From Streptomyces sp. Edi2 (GTDB taxonomy: Bacteria > Actinomycetota > Actinomycetes > Streptomycetales > Streptomycetaceae), in contig NZ_JBEJGX010000003.1 of NCBI RefSeq assembly GCF_040253635.1, positions 6,349,501 to 6,413,500 on the forward strand: a stretch of 64,000 bases of DNA, read 5' to 3'. A program made the translations under genes and the position numbers. The notes beneath the pieces were generated by a model. It did no database searches and was not told the DNA's origin. It saw nothing but the letters and a program-made list of their open reading frames with translations. Numbering within the stretch: position 1 is the first letter of the stretch; each line of letters starts with the position of its first letter. Shown here one piece after another: positions 31,552 to 39,798 of the stretch.

Positions 31552-32454
31552 GTGCAGCACGAATCTCTCGCCGCGAGGATCGGCCGGGTCGGCGTCTGGC
31601 ACGGCGGGCTCGGCGGGGTGCCGGCCGCCGCCGCGCGCCGGGCGGCGGCCGAGATCGAGCAACTGGGGTACGGCGCCCTGTGGTTCGGCGAGACGCCGGC
31701 TTCCGAGTCGGTGAGCCTGGCCGGTCTGCTGCTGGCCGCCACCGAGCGGATCACGGTCGCCACCGGCATCGCCAACATCTGGGTCAGGGACGCGTCCGCC
31801 GCGCACGCCGCCGCCCGGACCCTGGCCGAGGCGTACGACGGACGCTTCGTGCTCGGGCTGGGGGCGAGCCACGCCCCGCTGGTGGATGCGCGCGGCCACA
31901 GCTACGCCAAGCCGCTCGCGGCGATGCGGGCCTATCTCGACGCGATGGACGAGGCCCCGTACGACGGCCCGACGGCCGATCCGGCGCCGGGCCGGGTGCT
32001 GGCGGCGCTCGGCCCCAAGATGCTGGAGCTGGCGCGGGACCGGACGGACGGCGCCCACCCGTACTTCGTCACCCCCGAACACACCGCCCGCGCTCGCGAC
32101 ATCCTCGGCACCGGCCCGCTGCTCGCGCCGGAACAGGCCGTGCTGCTGGAGTCCGACCCCGCGACGGCCCGCTCGCTGGCCCGTGAACACCACACGCGCC
32201 GCTATCTGCAGCTGCCGAACTACACCGGCAATCTGCGACGGCTCGGCTTCGGGGACGAGGACTTCCTCGGCGGCGGCAGCGACCGGCTGGTGGACGCGAT
32301 CGTGGCGTGGGGGGACGTGGACGCCATCCGCCGGCGGGTCGCCGAGCACCACGAGGCCGGAGCGGACCATGTGGCCCTGCAGCCCGTGGCGGCGGACCGG
32401 GGTCTGGGGCTCGACCAACTGCGGGAGCTGGCACCGGCGTTGCTCGGGTCCTGA
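31552..32454 (+). CDS. F420-dependent LLM-class oxidoreductase (TIGR03620-like)
   Basis: Oxidoreductase of 300 aa with a luciferase-like barrel. It has RIGRVGVWHGGLGGVPAAAARRAAAEIEQLGYGALWFGETPASE, then VATGIANIWVRDASAAHAAARTLAEAYDGRFVLGLGASHAPLV, the usual signature of the short F420 subgroup. GTG 31552 has GGAGGAAC four nt upstream. Substrate and reaction direction are unknown. A GC-rich hairpin (32487-32524) separates it from the convergent membrane-protein gene. Confidence 0.88.
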   Translation: MQHESLAARIGRVGVWHGGLGGVPAAAARRAAAEIEQLGYGALWFGETPASESVSLAGLLLAATERITVATGIANIWVRDASAAHAAARTLAEAYDGRFVLGLGASHAPLVDARGHSYAKPLAAMRAYLDAMDEAPYDGPTADPAPGRVLAALGPKMLELARDRTDGAHPYFVTPEHTARARDILGTGPLLAPEQAVLLESDPATARSLAREHHTRRYLQLPNYTGNLRRLGFGDEDFLGGGSDRLVDAIVAWGDVDAIRRRVAEHHEAGADHVALQPVAADRGLGLDQLRELAPALLGS

Positions 32455-32524
32455 CGGGCCGACGGGCCGACGGGCCGCCGGGTTGGGGGGGCGGATGGCA
32501 GGCACCTTGCGTGCCGCCGCCCCC
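32453..32524. terminator. GACGGGCC repeats and hairpin between convergent genes
   Basis: Three 8-bp GACGGGCC-like units overlap and follow the oxidoreductase stop (32453-32476). Then GGGGGCGG (32487-32494) pairs with CCGCCCCC (32517-32524). The layout suits a bidirectional terminator. Confidence 0.55.
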
Positions 32525-32536
32525 TCCACCCCGCCT

Positions 32537-33388
32537 TCAGGAGGCGGTGCCCGTCGCCTGCCGCTCGGCCGGGGTGTCCTTATGGCTGATCGCCAGGTAG
32601 GCCACGAGGAGCACGATGGGCACGATGAGCGCCAGGGTGACCGGCCCCGTTCCCCACCCGAGGCCGCCGCGGGCGGTGGAGACGCCCATCCAGTCGGCGA
32701 AGGAGGCCCCGAGCGGGCGGGTCAGCACGTACGCCCACCAGAAGGCGGCGACGGCGTTGAGGCCGAGGAAGCGTCCGGACAGCGCGGGCACCGCGATCAG
32801 GGCGGCGAACAGGATGCCGGAGGGGAGGTACCCCCAGCGCAGGGTGCCCGCCGTGAGGTCGCCGACCGCGGTGCCGAGGGCGAAGGTGGCGAGCACGGTC
32901 GCCCAGTAGAACGCCTCGCGGCGGCGGGTGCGGATGCTGTGGATCGAGAGCGTTCCCTCGGACACGTACCAGGCCGTCAGGATCGCGGCCAGCCCGGCCG
33001 AGAAGGTGAGGACCGAGACCGTGTACGGGATGCCGGCGATGACGTGGACGACATCGGCGGCCATGGTGCCGAAGACGCTGACCATGACGATGGCGGACCA
33101 GTAGATCCAGGGCCGGTAGCGGGTGGTCCGGAACTGGAGGATGAGCAGGGCCACCAGCCCGGCGAGTCCCAGGCTGCCGGCCGGTATCGGGCCGAGCGTC
33201 CGGCCGAGGTAGTCCGAGGCCGTCTCTCCCATGCCGGTGGTGAGCACCTTCACCCCCCAGAACACGGCCGTGACCTGCGGCACCTTGCTCCAGCCCGGCC
33301 CGTGTCCGGCGTCGGGCACGGGGGTGCCGGACCGCCGCTCGCCCACGGGTCGTGCTGGCGCCTCGCTGTTCGGCTGTGCCATCGTCAT
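32537..33388 (-). CDS. COG4705-like multi-spanning membrane protein
   Basis: Uncharacterised membrane protein of 283 aa. It shows an internal duplication: VFWGVKVLTTGMGETASDYLGRTLG in the first half mirrors FYWATVLATFALGTAVGDLTAGTLRWGYLPSGI in the second, and NAVAAFWWAYVLTRPLGASFADWMG continues the family pattern. About eight helices are expected. ATG 33388 has GGGAGGGCGG upstream. It is divergent from the dimethylformamidase-like gene, and a perfect operator-like palindrome (33484-33505) lies in the shared upstream region. Confidence 0.8.
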   Translation of the reverse strand: MTMAQPNSEAPARPVGERRSGTPVPDAGHGPGWSKVPQVTAVFWGVKVLTTGMGETASDYLGRTLGPIPAGSLGLAGLVALLILQFRTTRYRPWIYWSAIVMVSVFGTMAADVVHVIAGIPYTVSVLTFSAGLAAILTAWYVSEGTLSIHSIRTRRREAFYWATVLATFALGTAVGDLTAGTLRWGYLPSGILFAALIAVPALSGRFLGLNAVAAFWWAYVLTRPLGASFADWMGVSTARGGLGWGTGPVTLALIVPIVLLVAYLAISHKDTPAERQATGTAS

Positions 33389-33483
33389 GTCCGCCCTCCC
33401 GGCGCGGTGCGCCGTGTCCGCGACCTGCTCGATCCCGGGCGTCGTTCAGCCGCTCACGCGTACCGGTGAGCGGCGCCCAGCTT

Positions 33484-33505
33484 TCGTCTACACGACTGTA
33501 GACGA
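33484..33505. promoter_or_regulatory. Operator-like palindrome TCGTCTACA-CGAC-TGTAGACGA
   Basis: Perfect 9-bp arms around a 4-bp centre, located between two divergent genes (starts 33388 and 33654). The TACA...TGTA core resembles sites of BlaI/MecI/CopY-type repressors. No repressor gene of that family is in the window. Confidence 0.7.
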
Positions 33506-33653
33506 TCAGGTGGGGTGCGCTGCGCCCGCCCTCGGGTCCGTGGCGCCGGGGCCGCCGTACCCGCATTCGGGCCCGCTGGGGTCGTCCGGTGGCGCGGAGC
33601 GCCGGAGGATCGTCCTGACAGCTCGGCGGAAGGGTGCGTACGGGAGCAGCGAA

Positions 33654-35357
33654 ATGGGCGAGGACCCACGGCATGGCGACCGGCCCGACAGCGGGGCCGC
33701 CGAACACGGCGCCGAGGTACACGGCGGGGCCGCGGAACCCGGCTGGGAACCCGCCGGGGCGGGCGGCTCAGGAGGCGGCCTGGACCGCAGACGGTTCCTC
33801 GGGGCCGCCGCCGTGGGGGCCGCCGGTCTCGCCGTGGGAGTGACCGCCGGCTGTGGCTCCACGTCAGGCGGGGGACCCGGTGCCGGCCCCACGGGTGGCG
33901 ACCAGCCGGACCTGGCCGCGGAGCGGGACCGGCCGGGACACCCGGACTGGCGGATCCGCTCGGCCGGTCCGCCCGATGCGGTCCAGGGCTACACCGACAA
34001 GGTGAGCGTCCTGCCCGGCGAGGAGTTCGGACTGTACGTCTCGACCACAGCACCCGGGTTCCGTGTCGCGGCCTACCGGGTGGGCTGGTACCGAGGGGCC
34101 CAGGCCCGGCGGGTCTGGCACTCGGACCGGGTCGCCGGACGGCGCCAGCGCCACCCGAGGCTGCTGCCCGGGACCCGCAGCGTACGAGCGGACTGGGAGC
34201 GCACCCTCCGTGTACGCACCGACGGTTGGCCGCCGGGTGCCTATCTGCTCCGGCTGGATGCCGAGCACGGGCACCAGCGGTACGTCCCGATGGTCGTCCG
34301 CTCGGCCCGCACCACAGGCCGGACGGTGCTGATGCACGCGGTGGCCACCTGGCAGGCGTACAACGCATGGGGCGGCTACAGCCTCTACCGGGGCGCGGAC
34401 GGCGGGTACGGCACGCGCTCGCTGGCCGTCAGCTTCGACCGGCCCTACGACACCAACGGCGCCGGGAAGTTCCTGGTCTACGAGCGCGCACTGGTGGTCC
34501 TCGCGGAACGGCTCGGCCTCCCGCTGGCCTACACCACCGGGGTGGACGTCCACCACGACCCGTCGGCGCTGCGGGGCGCCACGGCGGCGCTCTCGCTCGG
34601 CCACGACGAGTACTGGACCCCACAACAGCGGGAGCATGTCACCCGGGCCCGCGACGCCGGCACCAATCTGGCCTTCCTCGGGGCCAATGCCTGCTTCCGC
34701 CGGGTCAGGCTGGAACCGGGTCCGGGTCCCGGTCCGGGGCAGGGGCAGGGTTCGGGGTCGGGTGCGTCCGGTGCTCTGCGCACGGTGGTCTGCTACAAAA
34801 CCGCCTACCGGGACGATCCGCACTTCGCCGGCCCGCACCGGGCCCCGCCGACCCACGACTTCCGCCAACCACCCGCCGCCGACCCGGAGTCCGCCCTCAC
34901 CGGTGTCTTCTACGAGGGCTACCCGACGGATGCGCCCTATGTCGTGCACAACGCGGACCACTGGCTCTTCGCGGGGACGGGCGCGAAGCGGGGCGATGCC
35001 TTCGACCACCTGGTCGGGGTGGAGTACGACCGGGTGACCCCACAGGCGCCCACGCCGGAGCAGCTGGAGATCGTCGCCCACTCACCGCTGGTCTGCAACG
35101 GCCGGCGCAGCCACGCGGACTCTGCCTACTACACCGTGCCGAGCGGCGCCGGAGTCTTCTCCTCCGGAACGATGCGCTGGGTCGAGGCCCTGATGGCCGG
35201 AACGCACGACGACGGCCGTGACCACGGCATGGACGACCGGACACGAGCCTTCGTCACCCGCACCACCGAGAACCTGCTCCGCGCCTTCGCCGTGGCACCC
35301 GCGGCGAAGATCCGGCCTGCCCCGCGGAACAACGTCGCTGCTGTGTACGGGGCTTAG
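33654..35357 (+). CDS. N,N-dimethylformamidase beta-subunit-like protein, Tat-exported lipoprotein
   Basis: Protein of 567 aa. The N-terminus has DRRRFLGAAAVGAAGLAVGVTAGCGS, a twin-arginine signal ending in a lipobox, so it is exported folded and anchored. The main domain matches the large subunit of N,N-dimethylformamidase: YTDKVSVLPGEEFGLYVSTTAPGFRVAAYRVGWYRG, then WQAYNAWGGYSLY, LGHDEYWTPQQREHV and the late HNADHWLF and SGTMRWVEAL blocks. A Gly/Pro/Gln repeat (PGPGPGPGQGQGSGSG) interrupts the middle at 34721-34767. ATG 33654 follows GGGAGCAGCGAA. Real amidase activity is untested; the small subunit is absent. Confidence 0.85.
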   Translation: MGEDPRHGDRPDSGAAEHGAEVHGGAAEPGWEPAGAGGSGGGLDRRRFLGAAAVGAAGLAVGVTAGCGSTSGGGPGAGPTGGDQPDLAAERDRPGHPDWRIRSAGPPDAVQGYTDKVSVLPGEEFGLYVSTTAPGFRVAAYRVGWYRGAQARRVWHSDRVAGRRQRHPRLLPGTRSVRADWERTLRVRTDGWPPGAYLLRLDAEHGHQRYVPMVVRSARTTGRTVLMHAVATWQAYNAWGGYSLYRGADGGYGTRSLAVSFDRPYDTNGAGKFLVYERALVVLAERLGLPLAYTTGVDVHHDPSALRGATAALSLGHDEYWTPQQREHVTRARDAGTNLAFLGANACFRRVRLEPGPGPGPGQGQGSGSGASGALRTVVCYKTAYRDDPHFAGPHRAPPTHDFRQPPAADPESALTGVFYEGYPTDAPYVVHNADHWLFAGTGAKRGDAFDHLVGVEYDRVTPQAPTPEQLEIVAHSPLVCNGRRSHADSAYYTVPSGAGVFSSGTMRWVEALMAGTHDDGRDHGMDDRTRAFVTRTTENLLRAFAVAPAAKIRPAPRNNVAAVYGA

Positions 35358-35488
35358 GGGCACCTGCCGAATGATCTTGTTGTGCCGCGGTGCGGCGGGG
35401 CCGTCCCCGCATCCGGGGTGAGCGTTGCTGGAGTTGGCCCTACTGAGATTGGGGGGACAGCCGCAGTGAGCACCGGCGCCGGCGCTTC

Positions 35489-35494
35489 TAGCGT
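35489..35494 (+). promoter_or_regulatory. Possible -10 element TAGCGT before the split secreted-protein gene
   Basis: TAGCGT lies 51 bp upstream of ATG 35546 in a less GC-rich patch. There is no clear -35 match. Confidence 0.3.
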
Positions 35495-35545
35495 CTGACG
35501 GTGTGAAATGTTTACCGAACAAAGCGAAGAAACTTCCCTTTGCGT

Positions 35546-35916
35546 ATGCGCCGGCCGGAGCGGTGCGCGACCGCGTTGGCCGCGGCCTCGGCCGTGCCGG
35601 TGCTCGTTGCCCCGGCGGCGAACGCAGTGGCCCGGCCGGCCCCGTCAGCCGCCTGCGATGCGGCCTGCGGCGCGGTCACCGACTCCTTGGGCGGGGCCCG
35701 CACTCGCACAGTTACTTCCCGGCCCCCGAGCGGCAGGGGTCTGAGCGCCAGGGATCCGAGCAGGAGGGCCGGGAGCAGCAGGGCTGGGAACAGCCGGGCC
35801 CGGAGCGGCCGAACGGCACGCCGTTGGCCGACGGAACCGCCGACTTCCGCGCCGTCGTCGACAGCGCCTTCTGCGCGGGCGACCGCACCTCTCATCAGAC
35901 CGAGGAGCCCGCGTGA
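35546..35916 (+). pseudogene. Secreted protein gene split by an apparent frameshift
   Basis: From ATG 35546 one frame encodes a standard Sec signal peptide (MRRPERCATALAAASAVPVLV, then AANAVARPAPSAACDAACGAVTDSLGG). Near 35690-35703 (GGGCGGGGCCC) the protein-like reading moves by -1 into another frame: PHSHSYFPAPERQ...GTADFRAVVDSAFCAGDRTSHQTEEPA, stop 35916. Third-position GC is high in each half only in its own frame. The joined product would be about 125 aa with a Gln/Glu/Gly repeat. Its stop overlaps the GTG of the next gene. A real mutation, a sequencing error in the G/C run or a programmed shift are all possible. Confidence 0.5.
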
Positions 35917-37514
35917 TCACCCTCAGCCCGGCCCTGCGCCGCGCCTGGGCAGCGGGCGTCGCCCTCGCTGCCTGCTTCGCCGCTTCCCCCGCCGTGTCCG
36001 CGGCCACCGTGCCCCCTGTCGCGGACCGCGACCGCGCCGCGGCACTCGCCGGACACGGCACCGGGCCCGGGCTCGACCGCTACTACCGGCAGCGCCTCGC
36101 CTGGGGCAGCTGTGTCCAGGGCCCTGACGACTCGATGGGCCATGGCCTGGAGAAGGCCGGTGTGCGGTGCGCGGAGGTGACCGTGCCGCTGGATTACGCC
36201 GATCCCCGGGGCCGGACGATCACCGTCGCGATATCCCGGCTCCAGGCCACCGACACCCGCCACCGCATCGGCTCGATGCTCCTCAACAACGGCGGCCCGG
36301 GCGGCCCTGCCCTCCAGTCCCCGCCGGACGCCCGCAAGGCGATGAAGGCGGTCGGCCCGCGCTACGACATCATCGGCTTCGACCCGCGCTTCGTCGGACG
36401 CAGCACCCCGCTGGACTGCGGTTGGCCCGTCGGCACCAGCATCCTCTCGGCCGGTCTCAGCCGTGCGAGCTTCGAGCGCCAGGTCGCCTTCCAGAAGGGC
36501 CTGGCCGACAAGTGCCGGGCCACCAACGCGTCGGTGCTGCCGCACATCAGCACCCGCAATACGGCGCGCGACATGGACGTCATCCGCGGTGCGCTCGGCG
36601 AGCGGAAGATCTCCTACCTCGGCTACTCCTACGGAACGTACTTGGGCACGGTGTACACCCAGCTGTTCCCCGGCCGCTTCGACCGGACGGTGCTGGACGG
36701 GGCGCTCACCCCGGACGGCTACGGCCCCCGGCTGCTTCAGGGTGCCGAGCCCGAGAACGAGCGGGCGCTCTCCGACTGGGCCGCCTGGGCGGCGCGCCGC
36801 AACGTCACCTACGGCCTCGGCCGCACCCGCGCCGACGTGCTCGCCACGGTCCGCAGCGTCGTCGCGGCGTCCGCGCGCGGCCTGACGGTGGGCACCGCCC
36901 CCGACGTCTTCCGCCTCGACGACACCCAGGTGCCGTCCCTGATCACTGCCGAGATCGCAGACGACACCGACGCGCAGCGAGCTGCCCTCGGCGAGCACAT
37001 GGCCGTTCTGGCCAAGGCCGTGAGCGGGCAGCCGACCCGGCTGTCTCCGCAGTTCGCCGCGGCTCTGCGGAGCATGCTGAACGGCGAGGACGCGAAATCC
37101 GCCGGGGCGCAGACCGCGATCATCTGCGGGGACAAGCCGGCCCCCCGCGACCCGGAGCGCTACTGGCGGGACATCGAGCGCAGCCGCGCCGAGCACGCGC
37201 TCTTCGGCCCGCTGACCAACAACATCGGACCGTGCGCCTTCTGGGACCGGCCGCGCGAGAAGCCCACCCAGGTGCGCCACGACGCACCGGCGCTGATCGT
37301 GGCCGCCACCGGCGACCCGCGCGCCACGTACAGGAACAGTCTCGCGCTGCACGGCCTGCTGCCGAGCTCTCAGCTGATCACCCTCAAGGGCGCGAACCGG
37401 CACGGGATCTACGGCAGATACGGCAGCGCCTGCGTGGACGGCAAGGTCAACCGGTACCTGGCCACCGGCAAGCTGCCGAAAGATGACCAGACCTGCGTCA
37501 AGCGGGCCGACTAG
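35913..37514 (+). CDS. Secreted alpha/beta hydrolase, tripeptidyl aminopeptidase (TAP)-like
   Basis: Exported S33-type hydrolase of 533 aa. Signal peptide: ALRRAWAAGVALAACFAASPAVSA. The core has VRCAEVTVPLDYADPRGRTITVAISR, the oxyanion-hole LLNNGGPGGPALQ, DIIGFDPRFVGRSTPLDC, nucleophile elbow GYSYGT and a C-terminal TAP domain with ALIVAATGDPRATYRNS (acid) and GANRHGIYG (histidine). Characterised relatives remove tripeptides from proteins. GTG 35913 overlaps the stop of the upstream split gene, so translation may be coupled to it. It is convergent with an aldo/keto reductase across a hairpin. Confidence 0.9.
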   Translation: MITLSPALRRAWAAGVALAACFAASPAVSAATVPPVADRDRAAALAGHGTGPGLDRYYRQRLAWGSCVQGPDDSMGHGLEKAGVRCAEVTVPLDYADPRGRTITVAISRLQATDTRHRIGSMLLNNGGPGGPALQSPPDARKAMKAVGPRYDIIGFDPRFVGRSTPLDCGWPVGTSILSAGLSRASFERQVAFQKGLADKCRATNASVLPHISTRNTARDMDVIRGALGERKISYLGYSYGTYLGTVYTQLFPGRFDRTVLDGALTPDGYGPRLLQGAEPENERALSDWAAWAARRNVTYGLGRTRADVLATVRSVVAASARGLTVGTAPDVFRLDDTQVPSLITAEIADDTDAQRAALGEHMAVLAKAVSGQPTRLSPQFAAALRSMLNGEDAKSAGAQTAIICGDKPAPRDPERYWRDIERSRAEHALFGPLTNNIGPCAFWDRPREKPTQVRHDAPALIVAATGDPRATYRNSLALHGLLPSSQLITLKGANRHGIYGRYGSACVDGKVNRYLATGKLPKDDQTCVKRAD

Positions 37515-37525
37515 GTGTGACGGGC

Positions 37526-37547
37526 GCGGCCGGGCCCGCCCGGCCGC
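37526..37547. terminator. Hairpin between convergent hydrolase and aldo/keto reductase genes
   Basis: GCGGCCGGGC (37526-37535) and GCCCGGCCGC (37538-37547) are perfectly complementary, placed in the 41-bp gap between stop codons at 37514 and 37556. Confidence 0.75.
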
Positions 37548-37555
37548 TTCCCGGT

Positions 37556-38560
37556 TCAGTGGCCCAGTCGCTCCAGGGCGGCGAGCGGGTAGCGTTCCCC
37601 GGCCACCGCGCCGTCGGGCACGGCTGCCCGCAGCCGGGCCGCCTGTTCCGGGGTCAGCGCGGTACCGGCCGCCGCGGCGTTCTCCTCCAGATACGCCCGG
37701 CGCTTGGTGCCGGGGATCGGGACGATGTCCTCACCCTGGGCGAGCAGCCAGGCGAGGACGGCCTGTGCCGGGGTGCAGCCGAGGGCCTGGGCGACCGTGC
37801 GAACGGCCTGGACCAGGCGCAGATTGCGGTCGATGTTCGCCTCGGAGAACCGGGGCCAACGGCGCCGGGCATCCTCGGCGGTGAGCTCGTCGCGGGACGC
37901 CAGCGCACCCGTCAGCATGCCGCGCCCGAGCGGTGAGTAGGCGACGACGCCGATGCCGAGTTCCCGGCAGGTCGCCAGCATCTCGCCCTCCACGACCTCG
38001 CGGGTGAAGAGGGAGTACTCCAGTTGTACGGCGCTGATGGGGTGGACGGCGTGCGCCCGGCGCAGCGTCTGCGGACTCACCTCGCTGAGGCCGAGATGGC
38101 GTACGGCGCCGGCGGCGACGAGGTCGGCCATCGCCCCGACCGTTTCCTCGATGGGGACGGCCGGGTCGCGGCGGTGCAGGTAGTAGAGGTCGATACGGTC
38201 CGTACCGAGCCGGCGCAGCGAGGCGTGGCAGGCCTCGCGCACCCAGGCGGCGGAGCTGTCGACCTCGTTCACCCGCCCGGTGGCGGCGTCGTGCCGCAGC
38301 CCGAACTTGGTCGCGACGACCAGTCCGTCCCGCTGCCTCGCCGTACGGCCGCGCAGCCACCGGCCAAGGAACTCCTCGTTGGCGCCCCGCCCGTAGGCGT
38401 CCGCGGTGTCGAGGAGGGTGACACCGAGCTCGGCGGCGCGGTCCAGGGTGCGCACGGACTCCGCGTCGTCCGGAACGCCGTACGACGTGGACATCCCCAT
38501 ACAGCCGAGGCCGAGCGCAAAGACGCTCGGCCCGTGCGTACCCAGCTGACGCTGCTGCAT
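37556..38560 (-). CDS. Aldo/keto reductase
   Basis: NADPH-dependent reductase of 334 aa from the AKR11/YajO-like group. The catalytic tetrad is Asp51 and Tyr56 (LLDTADAYG), Lys85 (VVATKFGL) and His129 ([10 protein letters not shown]). The cofactor site [16 protein letters not shown] near the C-terminus is intact. ATG 38560 follows GGAGGCGGCG. It is transcribed towards the TAP-like hydrolase; the DUF397 gene lies upstream on the same strand, 41 bp away. Substrate unknown. Confidence 0.94.
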   Translation of the reverse strand: MQQRQLGTHGPSVFALGLGCMGMSTSYGVPDDAESVRTLDRAAELGVTLLDTADAYGRGANEEFLGRWLRGRTARQRDGLVVATKFGLRHDAATGRVNEVDSSAAWVREACHASLRRLGTDRIDLYYLHRRDPAVPIEETVGAMADLVAAGAVRHLGLSEVSPQTLRRAHAVHPISAVQLEYSLFTREVVEGEMLATCRELGIGVVAYSPLGRGMLTGALASRDELTAEDARRRWPRFSEANIDRNLRLVQAVRTVAQALGCTPAQAVLAWLLAQGEDIVPIPGTKRRAYLEENAAAAGTALTPEQAARLRAAVPDGAVAGERYPLAALERLGH

Positions 38561-38601
38561 CGCCGCCTCCGTCCCCGCCCCGGTCCCGGCCCCTGCGCCG
38601 G

Positions 38602-38865
38602 TCAGACGGAGACGTTGGCGATGAAGGCGGCCCAGGCGGGGGCGCTCAACGTGAGCGCCGGACCGTCCGGGTTCTTGGAGTCGCGGACGTGAATGGCGTG
38701 GGGGCAGGTGGCGACCTCGACGCAGTCGCCGCCCTCGCTGCCGCTGTAGCTGGACTTGTGCCAGTCGTAGGCGACTTCGATGCAGTTGCCGCCGGCGCTG
38801 GCGCTGTAGCTGGACTTGAACCAGCTAAGACCGTGAGAGACGTGCTGGGCTGCTGTGCTGGTCAT
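38602..38865 (-). CDS. DUF397 protein with a duplicated repeat
   Basis: Small protein of 87 aa typical of Streptomyces. DUF397 sequence appears twice: [19 protein letters not shown] and [18 protein letters not shown], then [27 protein letters not shown]. The ATG overlaps the stop of the XRE regulator gene (ATGA, 38862-38865), so the two are co-translated. Pairs of this type, often with an anti-sigma-like ATPase nearby, are repeated many times in streptomycete genomes and act in development or secondary-metabolism control where studied. Confidence 0.93.
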   Translation of the reverse strand: MTSTAAQHVSHGLSWFKSSYSASAGGNCIEVAYDWHKSSYSGSEGGDCVEVATCPHAIHVRDSKNPDGPALTLSAPAWAAFIANVSV

Positions 38866-39686
38866 GGCTCTCCTAGCAAGTCGTCCAGCAGGCTCTTCGT
38901 CTCCTCTGGTGTGAGGGCCTGCGATCGCAGCATCCCATATTTCTGTTGGTAACCACTGACCTCGTCCGGATCATCGACGAGGAAGCTGATCCGTTGCGCT
39001 TCGATGTAGGCGAAATGCTCGTGTTCGGGTGTCTCCAGCAGGACCAAAGGACCGTCCAAGGAAGCATGGGGGCATCGGGCTGTCGGCATGATCTGGAGCC
39101 CCAGAAAAGGGAGTTCGGCGCACGACCGAAGATGGCGGAGCTGGGCACGCAGGATCTCCGGGCCGCCGATCGGCCGGTGGAGTGCGACCTCTTCCAGGAT
39201 GAAGTTGAGCATGGGCCGAGGCTTCTCGCGCTCCAGCAGCTTCTGTCGGCTGATGCGTCCGGAGACCCATTCCTCGACCTGGTCGTGCTCCAGAGGCGGG
39301 TAGAGGGAGGCGAAGGTTGCCCGTGCGTACGGCTCGGTCTGCAACAGCCCAGGCACCACCTGGTTCTGGTACGACAGCAGCGTCAGTGCCTCCTCCTCGT
39401 GTTCCACCAGGTCCTGGACGAAGGCGGGCAGCTTCTCCCGCTCCGGCACCTTCGCCACCGCGACCGCTAACGCCCCCTTGGTGCCCAGGACTTCGTCCAT
39501 CGTCTCGGCCAGGTCGAGCTTCAGCGGTCTGCGGCCCTGCTCGACCGAGCCGATGGTGTCCTCGTGTACTCCCACCCGCTCGGCCAGCATGGGCTGGGTC
39601 ATGCGGGCGGCCTTCCGGAAGTGACTCAGCTGGGCGCCGATGACATGCCAGGAAGTGATCCGCTTCGGTTTGTTCGCCGGGTGCAT
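38862..39686 (-). CDS. XRE-family transcriptional regulator with DUF5753 domain
   Basis: Regulator of 274 aa. The helix-turn-helix is at about residues 16-70 (IGAQLSHFRKAARMTQPMLAERVGVHEDTIGSVEQGRRPL). The DUF5753 C-terminal domain starts around LVEHEEEALTLLSYQNQVVPGLLQTEPYARA and includes RISRQKLLEREKPRPMLNFILEEVALHRPIGG. ATG 39686 follows GGGGAAGG. It is divergent from the HATPase gene, with two inverted repeats in the 112-bp intergenic region that are natural candidates for autoregulation. Confidence 0.93.
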   Translation of the reverse strand: MHPANKPKRITSWHVIGAQLSHFRKAARMTQPMLAERVGVHEDTIGSVEQGRRPLKLDLAETMDEVLGTKGALAVAVAKVPEREKLPAFVQDLVEHEEEALTLLSYQNQVVPGLLQTEPYARATFASLYPPLEHDQVEEWVSGRISRQKLLEREKPRPMLNFILEEVALHRPIGGPEILRAQLRHLRSCAELPFLGLQIMPTARCPHASLDGPLVLLETPEHEHFAYIEAQRISFLVDDPDEVSGYQQKYGMLRSQALTPEETKSLLDDLLGEP

Positions 39687-39730
39687 GCGCTCTGCCTTCC
39701 CCTCCCCGCGACGGCGTGACACCGCCAGAT

Positions 39731-39789
39731 GTCGTACAACGAATCCGTACGACCTGACGCTGTGGTCCAGCATAGTCACGCAGTGTGAC
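39731..39789. promoter_or_regulatory. Two inverted repeats in the divergent XRE/HATPase promoter region
   Basis: GTCGTAC (39731-39737) and GTACGAC (39747-39753) are perfect 7-bp arms with a 9-nt spacer. GTCAC (39775-39779) and GTGAC (39785-39789) follow with a 5-nt spacer just before ATG 39799. They are plausible sites for the adjacent XRE protein. Confidence 0.6.
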
Positions 39790-39798
39790 AGTGGCGCC

